In this document: positions 19,605-28,314 of the stretch, piece after piece | How the letters are laid out: every line of letters begins with the position of its first letter | Numbering within the stretch: the stretch's first letter is position 1 | Source: CAZEKB01 sp964512225 | Lineage (GTDB): Bacteria > Myxococcota_A > UBA796 > UBA9615 | Assembly (NCBI GenBank): GCA_964512225.1 | Contig: CAZEKB010000015.1 | Coordinates: 1 to 64,000, forward strand | DNA: 64,000 nucleotides | Direction: 5' to 3' | Notes under the pieces: model-generated | Told to the model about the DNA's origin: nothing | Databases searched by the model: none | Seen by the model: the letters and a program-made list of their open reading frames with translations, nothing else | Translations under genes and position numbers: made by a program

Positions 19605-21589
19605 GACCGCCGCCCGAGCCGCGCATGGAGTTCTCCGCCCTGTGGGAGCGCCTGAACGACGACGACGCCCTCGAGTCGCTCTCGCTGGAGCCGTCGGTCA
19701 CGATGCGGCCGGACTGCGAGGTGGCGTCGACCGACCTCGATCTTCCACCGCTGGTGGGGGACGCCACGCACGTCGAGCTGCTGGAGCTGCTGGGCAAGGG
19801 CGGCATGGGGCAGGTGCACCTGGGCCAGCAGAGCGCGGCCCGGCGCGACGTCGCCGTCAAGGTCCTGCGGCCGGACACCAAGGGACCGTCGCAGGCCCGC
19901 GCGCTGCTCCGAGAGGCCCTGATCCACGCGCGCCTCGAGCACCCCAACATCGTGCCCGTGCACATGGTCTGCGCCGACGACGACGGCCACCCCGTCATCG
20001 TCATGAAGAAGGTCGAGGGCACGGCCTGGATCGAGCTGCTGCGCGACGCGAGCCACCCCGCCCACCCCGAAGAAGACCGGCTCGCCGGCCACCTGAACAT
20101 CCTCATGCAGGTCTGCCGCGCGGCTCACTACGCCCACAGCCGCGGCATCGTCCACCGGGACATCAAGCCGCACAACGTCATGATCGGCGAGTTCGGCGAG
20201 GTCTACGTGCTGGACTGGGGGCTCGCGCTGCCCATCTCCGACGAAGCCTCGGCGGGCCTGCCCGCCCTGACCAACGCGACCACCGTGTCCGGCACGCCGT
20301 CGTACATGGCCCCCGAGATGCTCGAGCCCGCGCCCTGGCGGGTCGACCGCCGCACCGACGTGTACCTGCTGGGCGCGGTCCTGCACCACATCCTGACGGG
20401 GCGCCCGCGCCACGCCGGGTCGACCGTCCAGGAGATGCTCAAGGCGGTCTATCACTCCGAGAAGGTGGTCTTCGACCCCGCCGTCCCGGGGGAGCTCGCC
20501 TCCATCTGCAACCGGGCGACGCACGCCGCGAAGTCGAAGCGCTACGACTCCGCGGACGAGCTGCGACGGGCGATCGCGGACTTCCTCACCCACCGGGAGT
20601 CGGCCCGGCTCGAGGCCGCCGCGTTCGAGCGTCTGTACGCCCTGGAGCGTTCCCTGGCGCAGCCCCGCGGCGACCGCGACGACGCCGCGACCTACCGCGC
20701 CGCCGAGGAGGCTCGATTCGGGTTCCGGGCGGCGCTCGACGCGTGGCCGGACAACGCCGACGCCCGCGTGGGCCTGGACGCGACCCTCAGCACCATGATC
20801 GGGTGGGCGCTGTCGGCCGGGAACCTGCAGAGCGCGCAGCTGCTGTACGGCGAGCTGCAGGAGAAGGACCCGCGCCTCGAGCGTCGGATCCAGAAGCACC
20901 TCAAGCGTCGGGACGATCGCAACGAGGAGCTCCAGACGCTGCGCCAGGAGGCCCTGGACTTCGACCCCTCCACCGCTCGCAAGGCGCGTGGCCGCATGGG
21001 CATCGGGCTCGCGCTGCTGTGGCTGGTGGTGCCCGCGGTCGTGCACTTCCTCACCGCGAGCGGCCGCCTCGAGTACACCTACGAGCTCTCCCACATCTCC
21101 CAGGGGGGCGCGTGGCTGATCACCGTCGCGCTCGTCGTGGCGTTTCGAAAGACGCTGTTCCTGGGCAAGGTCAATCGCCGCCTCATGTTCGCGCTGCTGG
21201 CGATGATCCCCGCGATGGGGCTGGCCGTGCTCGTGACCCGGAGCATCGGGCTCACCCCCATGGAGTCGGTGGCGACGCGCACGGTCGCGCTCGCCGGGGC
21301 CTGCGCCGTGATGGGCATCGCCATCGACGTGCGCCTGTGGGGGGCGGCGGCGGCGTACGCGATGGCGGCGGCGCTCAGCGCGCTGCGACCGGACCTCGCG
21401 CTCCTGCTCCAAGCGCTGGGGAACCTCGCCGCCCTCGCGTCCGTCGGCGTCGCGTGGACCGTGGGCCGCGACGCCCCCCGCGACGAGCGCCCCGAGCTCC
21501 TCCGGGAGACGGCCGACCTCGCCCCGGTGCACGACCCCTACGACTGGCCTCCCACCCCCATGACGACCCGGGCCGTCCCCCGGCGCTGA
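19601..21589 (+). CDS. Ser/Thr protein kinase with polytopic C-terminal membrane domain
   Basis: 662 aa from ATG 19601 (ATGA overlap with the protease gene; a TTG at 19565 and an ATG at 19625 are alternatives). The kinase domain spans about 50-340: Gly loop LGKGGMGQVHLG, VAVKVL Lys, HRD loop VHRDIKPHNVMIG, DFG replaced by DWG (VLDWGLAL) and YMAPEM. DWG is a frequent bacterial variant and does not imply inactivity. After a Glu/Arg-rich coiled region there are about six hydrophobic helices from residue 465 to 640, giving a membrane-embedded sensor or anchor at the C-terminus, the reverse of PASTA kinases. It probably phosphorylates cytoplasmic targets in response to an envelope signal. Confidence 0.88.
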
Positions 21590-21598
21590 CCGCGCCCG

Positions 21599-23566
21599 CT
21601 ACCGCATCAGCTTGTAGCCGTTGTAGCCGAGCGACATCGACAGGTAGTTGCGCGCTTTGGAGTGCAGCCCGCCCTCGAGCTGGGCCAGCACCACGTCCTT
21701 GTACCGACCGAGCAGGACGGAGTCGCGGGTGAGGTCCTCGTCCCGCCACCGCTCGCCCGCGACCGCGAGGAGCGTCATCTGGTCGTCGATGAGGCGCAGC
21801 GCAGCCGAGGGCGTGCCCGTCTCGATCATCCGCCCCGCCTGCACCAGCGCCGAGCCCGCCCGGAAGCCGAGCAGGTTCTTCTTCACGTCCCGATCGAGCG
21901 ACGAGACCATGTCGGCCCGCGACGACGCCCGCTCCACCTTCACGACGGTCGTCTCCTCGATGTTCGCCTTCGCGAGCAGGTCCTTCCCCTTGAGCTCCAC
22001 GGTCGCGAGGGTCTGCGCCGCGCGGCCGGGGGGGACCCGCACCTTGAGCAGGACCACGTGGTGGCGGCCCAGGTGGAAGTTGGGGATCAGGAGCTTGAGC
22101 CCGTCCTCCGGCTCTTCCCGGCGGTCCGACGCGATGCCCAGCTCCTCGGCGAGGCGCGCGTCCAGGACCTTCTCGGTAGACCGCGCCTTCGCGGCCGCCT
22201 GCCGGTCCAGGACCTCGGCCCCCAGGACCTCCACGATCTCCACGTCGTCGGGCACCCGGATCGTGAGGCGCAGAGCCTGCGCGACGACGTGGCTGAGCTC
22301 GTCGACCTCGCGGGTGAGCACGTCCTCGATCAGCTCCGGCGCGCCGATGAAGTGGTAGTTGCCCTGGCCGTCGGCGGCGAGGCTCATCATCAGGTCGGAG
22401 TTGAAGTCGAGCCCGACGCCCAGGGCGGTCGTCTCGATGCCCGCCTTGAAGGCGTCGTGCACGATCCGGCGGATCGCGGCGGGCTGGGTGTTTCCGGCCG
22501 TCGGCTCGCCGTCCGACAGCACGAGCACCCGACGCACGCCGTCCGACGCCCCCTCCCGCAGGACGCGGTGGGCCGCGGCGAGCCCGTCGTGCAGGTTCGT
22601 CGACCCGCCCGCCTCGAGCCCCTCCAGCGCCGCGCGCACGGCGGACCCGTTGTGGAGGCGACGCAGCGGACGGATCACGGTCGCGTTGTCGGCGTAGGTG
22701 ACGATGCCCACGTGATCGTCGGGCGAGAGCATCTCCAGCAGCTTCAGCGCCGCCATCCGCGCGAAGTGCAGCTTGCCCTCGCCGCTCATGGACCCGGACA
22801 CGTCCAGGGCCAGCACCAGGCGGAGGGGCGGTCGCCGGGGGAGCTCCTTGTTCGTGGCCTGCACGCCGATCTGCAGGTGCGTCTCCGCCCCGTCGACGGT
22901 CACTCGAGCGTGCTCGGTCCCGGTGAAGAGAACGACGGCCCGCTCCGTCGGGACGGGCACCGGCTGGTGGTACTGGGCGGCCAGGGCCTCCAGCTTCACC
23001 GTGTCTCCGTCGAGCAGGATGCCGCCGTCGACGAGGGCGGCCATGTGCTCGCGGGCCCCGTAGCCGCCCGAGTAGGAGCTCGACAGGTACCCGTTGCGCG
23101 CGACCGGGGCGCCGGACCCTCGCCCCTTGCGCGCGGACGGGGTCGTGATCTGGACGTCCGCGCTCTCACTCCGCCGGCGCTGGATGCGCTTCCGCACCTG
23201 GGGCGCGCGGGCCGGACCGGTCGGCATCGGCTCGGCCCGCAGCGCGAGGATCTCGCCCCCCGCGACCTGAGCCTCCAAGCGGTCCAGCCGCTCGGAGGCC
23301 GACTCGGGCGCGGCCATCCGGGCGGTGGTCGTCGAGCCGTACCTCACGCCGGTCACCGACTCCGGGACCGGCCGCGCCGCCTCCACCTGCTCCCGACGGC
23401 GCTCCAGGTCTTCGCGGATCTTGTCCTCGATCGCGGTGCGCTCCGCCGACGTGACGTCCCCCGGGGACGGCGCGGGCGTGGCCTCGGCGTCGGCCGCGGG
23501 GGGCGAGTCGGAGCCGCCGCACGCGAGCAGGAGCAGGGTCAGGAGAACGGGGAGGGGTTTCTTCAT
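21599..23566 (-). CDS. VWA-domain lipoprotein (YfbK/Ca-activated-channel-like)
   Basis: 655 aa from ATG 23566. The signal peptide ends LLLLAC, a lipobox. The N-terminal 180 residues are charged and low-complexity. A von Willebrand A domain follows (about 275-450) with MIDAS motif DVSGSMSG and VLSDGEPTAG. The C-terminal segment (about 450-655) is shared by this family, with conserved LIPNFHLGRHHVVLLKVRVP. The MIDAS residues bind Mg2+ and mediate protein contacts, presumably at the outer or inner membrane surface. The start overlaps the stop of the upstream membrane-protein gene (ATGA), so the two are co-translated. The biological partner is not known. Confidence 0.85.
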   Translation of the reverse strand: MKKPLPVLLTLLLLACGGSDSPPAADAEATPAPSPGDVTSAERTAIEDKIREDLERRREQVEAARPVPESVTGVRYGSTTTARMAAPESASERLDRLEAQVAGGEILALRAEPMPTGPARAPQVRKRIQRRRSESADVQITTPSARKGRGSGAPVARNGYLSSSYSGGYGAREHMAALVDGGILLDGDTVKLEALAAQYHQPVPVPTERAVVLFTGTEHARVTVDGAETHLQIGVQATNKELPRRPPLRLVLALDVSGSMSGEGKLHFARMAALKLLEMLSPDDHVGIVTYADNATVIRPLRRLHNGSAVRAALEGLEAGGSTNLHDGLAAAHRVLREGASDGVRRVLVLSDGEPTAGNTQPAAIRRIVHDAFKAGIETTALGVGLDFNSDLMMSLAADGQGNYHFIGAPELIEDVLTREVDELSHVVAQALRLTIRVPDDVEIVEVLGAEVLDRQAAAKARSTEKVLDARLAEELGIASDRREEPEDGLKLLIPNFHLGRHHVVLLKVRVPPGRAAQTLATVELKGKDLLAKANIEETTVVKVERASSRADMVSSLDRDVKKNLLGFRAGSALVQAGRMIETGTPSAALRLIDDQMTLLAVAGERWRDEDLTRDSVLLGRYKDVVLAQLEGGLHSKARNYLSMSLGYNGYKLMR

Positions 23567-24594
23567 GACGGAGATCTCTCGGCGGCACGAGGTCGGGGAC
23601 GATGGAGGTCTTCGAGGCGGTCCAGCTCGTCGGCCGCGGCCGCGACCGACCGTGCGGCGGCGGCGAGCTCGTCGCGGGCGACGTCGGCGACCTGCAGCGC
23701 GGCGTCGACGTCGCGACCGGAGCGCTCGACGGCGCGGGCGTGGACCTGCTCTTCGAGCTCGCGCACGACGTCGGCGATGCGCTGCAGCCCCGCGAGGGCG
23801 GGGTGGTCGTCCCCGGCCACGTGGCGATGTCGGGCGAGGTCGGCGGCCAGCGCGTCGGCGGCGCGCCCGCTCGCGGCGAGGACACGGGTGAGGTAGGCGC
23901 TCGCTTCGTCGCCGTCGCGCAGCCGACCCCCGAGCCGGGCGATGCGGGCGGCGATCTCCCGCTGGAGGCGACGCACGCGGGTGTTCCGGCGGCGACGAGC
24001 CTCCAGGCCCAGGGGCACCGCGCCCGCCAGGAGCAGGAGCACTCCGCCCCCGATCGGGGCCGCGGCGGCCGTCCACGGAGAGGCCGGCGCCGGACGATGG
24101 AGGATCGCCGCGTCGAGCTGCCCGGACAGGGACGCGCGCGCCACCGCGGGGGCGATCAGGAACGCGTCGACGAGGGGGTCGGTGTCGGGCGTGAGCGTCA
24201 CCGTCCGGCCCGCCCGCAAGGACTCGTAGGTGAGGGTGGCGCGGTCGCCGTCCGCCTCGACGTGCGTGGGGCGGGGCTGCACCCGGACGAGCGGGCGCTC
24301 GCCCACCCCGGGCAGCTCCACCCCGCCGATGAGCGCGCCCGCGCCCAGGTCTTCGCCGGTGTGGGCGAAGCGCCACGAGCCCGAGACGACGACCTGCACC
24401 TCCCCGGTGGACGCCGGCACCGAGAGCGCCGGGAACGCGCCCGCGTCGGGCTCGATCACCACCTCCTGCGCGGTGCGCAGCGGCGCGCGCTCGGGGGGGT
24501 TCGTCGCCGCCGTCACGCCCGCGCCGACGAGCGCGACGCCGCAGACGACCGCGACGGCGGCGGCGGCACGGGGGAGGATCCTCACGGTTTCCAT
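23563..24594 (-). CDS. Membrane protein with extracytoplasmic domain and C-terminal coiled coil
   Basis: 343 aa from ATG 24594. It has an N-terminal signal-anchor (ILPRAAAAVAVVCGVALVGAG), an extracytoplasmic beta-rich region of about 150 residues, and a second helix (APIGGGVLLLLAGAVPLGL) followed by Arg-rich residues. A cytoplasmic tail of Arg/Ala/Glu-rich helices with heptad character fills about 200-343. The topology resembles a transmembrane signal relay, but no known domain is recognised. Its stop overlaps the VWA lipoprotein start, pointing to a two-component envelope module. Confidence 0.7.
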   Translation of the reverse strand: METVRILPRAAAAVAVVCGVALVGAGVTAATNPPERAPLRTAQEVVIEPDAGAFPALSVPASTGEVQVVVSGSWRFAHTGEDLGAGALIGGVELPGVGERPLVRVQPRPTHVEADGDRATLTYESLRAGRTVTLTPDTDPLVDAFLIAPAVARASLSGQLDAAILHRPAPASPWTAAAAPIGGGVLLLLAGAVPLGLEARRRRNTRVRRLQREIAARIARLGGRLRDGDEASAYLTRVLAASGRAADALAADLARHRHVAGDDHPALAGLQRIADVVRELEEQVHARAVERSGRDVDAALQVADVARDELAAAARSVAAAADELDRLEDLHRPRPRAAERSPS

Positions 24595-24637
24595 GGTCCG
24601 TGGAAGATCGACCCGATCACAAGGGAGAATGTTCCGC

Positions 24638-25468
24638 ATGACGATCGATGCATGGCTCCAGCACCCCACCCCCGGCTTCGTCGGACACCCCATGTTCGCG
24701 TCGCTGCGCCGCTGGATGGGCATCCAGGTGGTGCCCGACGCCATCCCCGTCGAGCTCACCCTGGGGGCCATGGACGCCGCGGGGATCGAGCGGGGGTTGC
24801 TGTCGGCGTGGTGGGGGCCGCAGGGCCCGCTCATCTCCAACGACGACGTGGCGGGCTGGGTCCGGGGCGCGCCGGACCGCTTCTCGGGCGTCGCGTCCGT
24901 CGATCTTCGCCGCCCGATGGAGGGCGTGAGGGAGCTGCGGCGCTGCGTCGAAGAGCTGGGCTTCGTGGGCGTGCGCCAGCTGCCCTGGCTGTGGGAGCTC
25001 CCGCCCGACGACCGCCGCTACTACCCCCTGTACGCCGCCTGCATCGACCTCGGCGTGCCCTTCTGCCTGCAGGTGGGCCACGCGGGGCCGCTGCTGCCGT
25101 CCGAGCCCGGACGCCCGATCCCGTATCTCGACCGCGTCGCCTGCGAGTTCCCCGAGCTGGTCATCGTCGGCGGTCACATCGGCTACCCGTGGACCGAGGA
25201 GATGATCTCCATGGCCCGCAAGTACGAGAACGTCTACATCGACACGTCCGCCTACACGCCCCACCGGTACCCCGCGGCGCTCGTCGACTACATGCGCGGA
25301 CGGGGCCGCACGAAGGTCCTGTGGGGCAGCAACCACCCCATGATCCCGCCCCCGCGGGCCATGAAGGGCGTGGACGACCTCGGCCTGGACGACGAGGCGA
25401 AGTACCTCTTCCTCCACGGCAACGCCGAGCGGGTGTTCAACCTGCCGACGGGGGCCGGCCCCCGCTGA
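24638..25468 (+). CDS. Amidohydrolase family 2 (TIM-barrel) metal-dependent hydrolase
   Basis: 276 aa. GGGAG precedes the start by 10 bases; ATG 24629 is an alternative three codons upstream. Features of amidohydrolase_2 (ACMSD-like) proteins are the N-terminal IDAWLQHPT in place of the usual HxH strand, VGHAG in the middle, VGGHIGYPW, NVYIDTSAY and the terminal VLWGSNHPM, where Asn replaces the usual catalytic Asp of GSDxP. These enzymes decarboxylate or hydrolyse small organic acids; the substrate here is unknown. The weakened metal-binding motifs leave catalytic activity open. It ends in a 32-bp tail-to-tail overlap with the next gene. Confidence 0.8.
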   Translation: MTIDAWLQHPTPGFVGHPMFASLRRWMGIQVVPDAIPVELTLGAMDAAGIERGLLSAWWGPQGPLISNDDVAGWVRGAPDRFSGVASVDLRRPMEGVRELRRCVEELGFVGVRQLPWLWELPPDDRRYYPLYAACIDLGVPFCLQVGHAGPLLPSEPGRPIPYLDRVACEFPELVIVGGHIGYPWTEEMISMARKYENVYIDTSAYTPHRYPAALVDYMRGRGRTKVLWGSNHPMIPPPRAMKGVDDLGLDDEAKYLFLHGNAERVFNLPTGAGPR

Positions 25469-25982
25469 AGTCCCGGCCCTCGACGGCCTCCATCGCCTCC
25501 GCGCTCGGCTCGGCCTCCTCGCCGCCCGCGAACGCGTGCGCCATGACGACGTCCTTCGCCGACGCCGCGTCGAGCTTCCGGGCGAGCCACCGCTTCACGG
25601 TGCGGTCGCCGTGGAGGAGGGCCTCGCGGAACCGGAGCCGCGACGCGAAGCCCGGGTGCAGGCCCTGCCCGAGGCGTCGCACCGACTTCTGCTCGGGGTT
25701 CACGGCCACGCGCATCCACACGATCGGCATGCCGTCTTCGGGGTCCTCGATGCCCGGGGGCCCGAGCCGACCCACGAACGCCTGGGCGTTCTCGCCGGGC
25801 CGCGTCGCCGCCGCGAGCTCGTCTTCGCTGGCCAGACCCTCGTCCTCGAGGTCGTCCCGGCTGCAGGGGCCCCAGGCGATCGTGCCGCCGAGGTCGTAGC
25901 GCTCGCGGGCGAAGCGCTGGAAGGGCTCCTCCCCGGCGATCCCGACTATAGGACGGAACCCCGGTGTGGCCCCCGTGTCCAA
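25437..25982 (-). CDS. Hypothetical protein, 181 aa
   Basis: Starts at TTG 25982; no ATG or GTG is available before residue 80. The protein is soluble and acidic/basic mixed, with phrases such as PGIEDPEDGMPIVWMRVAV and FREALLHGDRTVKRWLARKL. No family is recognised. The plus-strand reading of the same region is His-rich and looks like a shadow, which supports the minus strand. The gene converges with the amidohydrolase and diverges from the ExbD-like gene, leaving only 26 bp between starts. Confidence 0.55.
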   Translation of the reverse strand: MDTGATPGFRPIVGIAGEEPFQRFARERYDLGGTIAWGPCSRDDLEDEGLASEDELAAATRPGENAQAFVGRLGPPGIEDPEDGMPIVWMRVAVNPEQKSVRRLGQGLHPGFASRLRFREALLHGDRTVKRWLARKLDAASAKDVVMAHAFAGGEEAEPSAEAMEAVEGRDFSGGRPPSAG

Positions 25983-26008
25983 CTCGCACGGCGCCCGCTG
26001 GAGAATCG

Positions 26009-26488
26009 ATGTCCCCCACCACCCCCGTCTCGCTCCGCAGGCGCTCCGGCACCGGCGACGCCGAGCTGAGCCTGCTCCCCTTCATGAACCTGATGACCCT
26101 CCTGATCCCGTTTCTGCTCGTCTCCGCCCACTTCGTCAGCCTCGCCGTCATCGACTCGTCCCTGCCCGGCATCGTGGTGGGCGAGGCGTCCACCGAGGAC
26201 CCGCTGCTGCTCACCGTGGGCATCACCGACGACGGCTTCCTGCTCCGCGGTAACGCCGAGGGGCTCGCGAAGGACCCGATCCCTCGCCTCCAGGGCGACT
26301 GGGACTACGCCGCGCTGACCGAAGCGCTGGAGGTGATCAAGACCGACCACCCCGCCGACGAGGCCGTGATCCTCGCCCCCGAAGACGAGATCGCCTACGA
26401 CGTCGTCGTCCGCACGATGGACGCCGCTCGGGCGTCGGCCGACCGACTGCTGTTCCCGAGCGTCACCTTCGCGGGCGGCGTGCGCTGA
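26009..26488 (+). CDS. ExbD/TolR-like membrane protein lacking the channel Asp
   Basis: 159 aa from ATG 26009 with GGAG 5 bases upstream. A short cytoplasmic N-terminus leads to one transmembrane helix (LMTLLIPFLLVSAHFVSLAV) and a periplasmic domain ending like ExbD/TolR (KTDHPADEAVILAPEDEIAY, then DVVVRTMDAAR). In ExbD, TolR and MotB the helix starts with an Asp that carries protons; here the segment is LLPFMNLMTLLIP, with Asn in that place. No exbB/tolQ-like partner is adjacent. The protein may be a non-energised structural homologue. It abuts the convergent epimerase gene stop to stop. Confidence 0.8.
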   Translation: MSPTTPVSLRRRSGTGDAELSLLPFMNLMTLLIPFLLVSAHFVSLAVIDSSLPGIVVGEASTEDPLLLTVGITDDGFLLRGNAEGLAKDPIPRLQGDWDYAALTEALEVIKTDHPADEAVILAPEDEIAYDVVVRTMDAARASADRLLFPSVTFAGGVR

Positions 26489-28279
26489 TCAGGGCCCCGG
26501 AGGCCCCAGGAACAGCCGATGCTCCGCGGCGGGAGCGGAGGGCGTGTCGAGCACGAACCGGAGGTACTCGAAGTCCACGGTCGGCAGCTCCCACGTGACG
26601 GTCTCGCCCGTCCGCACGGGGGCCGCGCCGAGGGGCTCGAAGTCGACCGAGTCGTCGGACCGAGCCAGCGTCGGCAGGACCTCGCCCCGCAGACCCGTGA
26701 GCTCGATGCGCAGTCCGGCGTCGAAGGCCCCGTCGAGGTCGAAGACGACGCTCGAGATGCGGTTGTAGGCCCACCCTTCGTCCGTGAAGGCCATCGCCGG
26801 GCGGTTGTAGGCGCCGTGGATGAGCCAGTTGGCGACCCCCGTGGGGTGGCCTCGATCCCGGAGCAGGCCGAAGCCGCGCAACCCCACCGACGGCGGCCCG
26901 TGCAGGACGACGCGCGCGCGCTTCGCCCAGGTGGGCGTCACCGCGCCCCGGAAGTCGTTGCAGTCCCCGTCCCACGGCAGCCTTGAGCTCGACCAGCTCG
27001 CGCCGTCCATCGACAGCTGCAGCTCCACGTCGGTCGGCCGCTCGCCGGGGCGCTCGGACCACAGAACGAACCCGGAGACCCGCGGCAGGAGCGCGTGGTC
27101 GACCTCGAGGACCGCCGGCGTCGGAGCCGACCACGGGGGGTCGAAGACGAGGTGGCGGGTGAAGTCCACGTCCTCCCCGTCGGCCGTCCTCAGCGTGCGC
27201 AGGGGGTCGTCGTAGCGGGCGAAGCGGAGCGCCATCCCGAGCGCTCGGGGATCGCCCGTCACCGAGTGCATCCACGACAGCAGCGACACGTGGAAGCGGT
27301 TGTAGTCGAGCCGCGGGGCGATGAGCGGGTGGTCCACCGCCCACTTCGTATACAGCGAGATGAAGCCCGCGTCGAAGGTCTCGATCTCCCGGGACACCGC
27401 GGCGAACCCCACGTCCCGGAGCCGGGCGACGTCCGGGGCCCCGGTCCACTCCGCGACCGCGTGCACGCCCGCGACCGTCGCGAGCTGACCGTTGAGGCTC
27501 CGGCTGGAGTGGGCGCCGGGCGTGACGGACTCCTCGAACCAAGCGGCCTCCTCGGTGACCCACGTCGCGACGCCGCCGTCGTCCACCGGGACCACCAGGT
27601 TCCGCAGCGACTTGGTGGCGGCGTCGAGCCACCGGGGGTCGTCGCTCACGCACCAGGCCGCGATGAACAGCGGCGCCGCCACCCCCTGCGCGTAGCCGGA
27701 CGTCCACGGCGCCTCGAGCTCGCCCTGGGGGTTGGGGAAGTCGTACGGGAACGCCCAGTGCTCGACGCCCCGGTAGGAGCGAACGAGCGCGTTGCCCCGC
27801 AGCCACTCCGCCTGGGCCGTCACGGCCTCGGCCGGGTCCCGGCAGGGCTCGGGGATCTCCGCCGGCGTGCTCCCGAAGAGCATGTCCCCGTAGCGGGCGA
27901 GGCCGTACATCGCCACGGTCAAGGGCGTGTACGTGAGGCCCACGCCGCCGTATCGACCCTGGAGGTCGCGCAGGGGCACGCAGTTCTCGTCGAAGCCGCC
28001 GAACTCCGGCTCGGCCATGTACCCGATGGTGTGGCGTCGCACGAACGGCACGGAGTCCTGGAGGTCCATGGGGCACTGGATGCTCGCCGGGTCGATCGTC
28101 GGCCCCGCGAGCAGCTCGGTCGCCCGGGGCGGCGCCTCGGCCAGCCCCGGCCCGGCGGGGGGGTGACCGCACCAGCCCTCGCGAGGCTCCTCCGCGTAGT
28201 CCGCGCACCCGGTGATGAGCGCGCACGCCACGATCAGGGGCCCCGAGCCCCACGAGCTCGCGTATCGATCCGTCTCCAT
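26489..28279 (-). CDS. Lipoprotein with D-glucuronyl C5-epimerase-like domain
   Basis: 596 aa. The signal peptide ends LITGC (lipobox). Residues about 110-390 follow the C5-epimerase C-terminal family: YTPLTVAMYGLARYG, PWTSGYAQGVAAPLF, the SRSLNGQLATVAG helix, ETFDAGFISLYTKW and DYNRFHVSLLSWMHSVTGDP. These are the alpha/alpha-barrel segments that in heparan epimerases convert glucuronate to iduronate. The last 200 residues look like a beta-sandwich (SGFVLWSERPGERPTDVELQ), possibly carbohydrate binding. An exported epimerase would act on uronate-containing exopolysaccharide. Family membership is well supported; activity and substrate are inferred. Confidence 0.75.
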   Translation of the reverse strand: METDRYASSWGSGPLIVACALITGCADYAEEPREGWCGHPPAGPGLAEAPPRATELLAGPTIDPASIQCPMDLQDSVPFVRRHTIGYMAEPEFGGFDENCVPLRDLQGRYGGVGLTYTPLTVAMYGLARYGDMLFGSTPAEIPEPCRDPAEAVTAQAEWLRGNALVRSYRGVEHWAFPYDFPNPQGELEAPWTSGYAQGVAAPLFIAAWCVSDDPRWLDAATKSLRNLVVPVDDGGVATWVTEEAAWFEESVTPGAHSSRSLNGQLATVAGVHAVAEWTGAPDVARLRDVGFAAVSREIETFDAGFISLYTKWAVDHPLIAPRLDYNRFHVSLLSWMHSVTGDPRALGMALRFARYDDPLRTLRTADGEDVDFTRHLVFDPPWSAPTPAVLEVDHALLPRVSGFVLWSERPGERPTDVELQLSMDGASWSSSRLPWDGDCNDFRGAVTPTWAKRARVVLHGPPSVGLRGFGLLRDRGHPTGVANWLIHGAYNRPAMAFTDEGWAYNRISSVVFDLDGAFDAGLRIELTGLRGEVLPTLARSDDSVDFEPLGAAPVRTGETVTWELPTVDFEYLRFVLDTPSAPAAEHRLFLGPPGP

Positions 28280-28314
28280 CCCGAGGGGAACCTAGGTGGG
28301 CCCGGGACCGGGCG

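Noticed and set aside
26489..28279. Simple glycoside hydrolase annotation for the lipoprotein
   Set aside because: The ordered PWTSGYAQG, LNGQLAT and HVSLLSWMHSVTGDP segments fit the C5-epimerase C-terminal family better than a generic alpha/alpha-barrel hydrolase.
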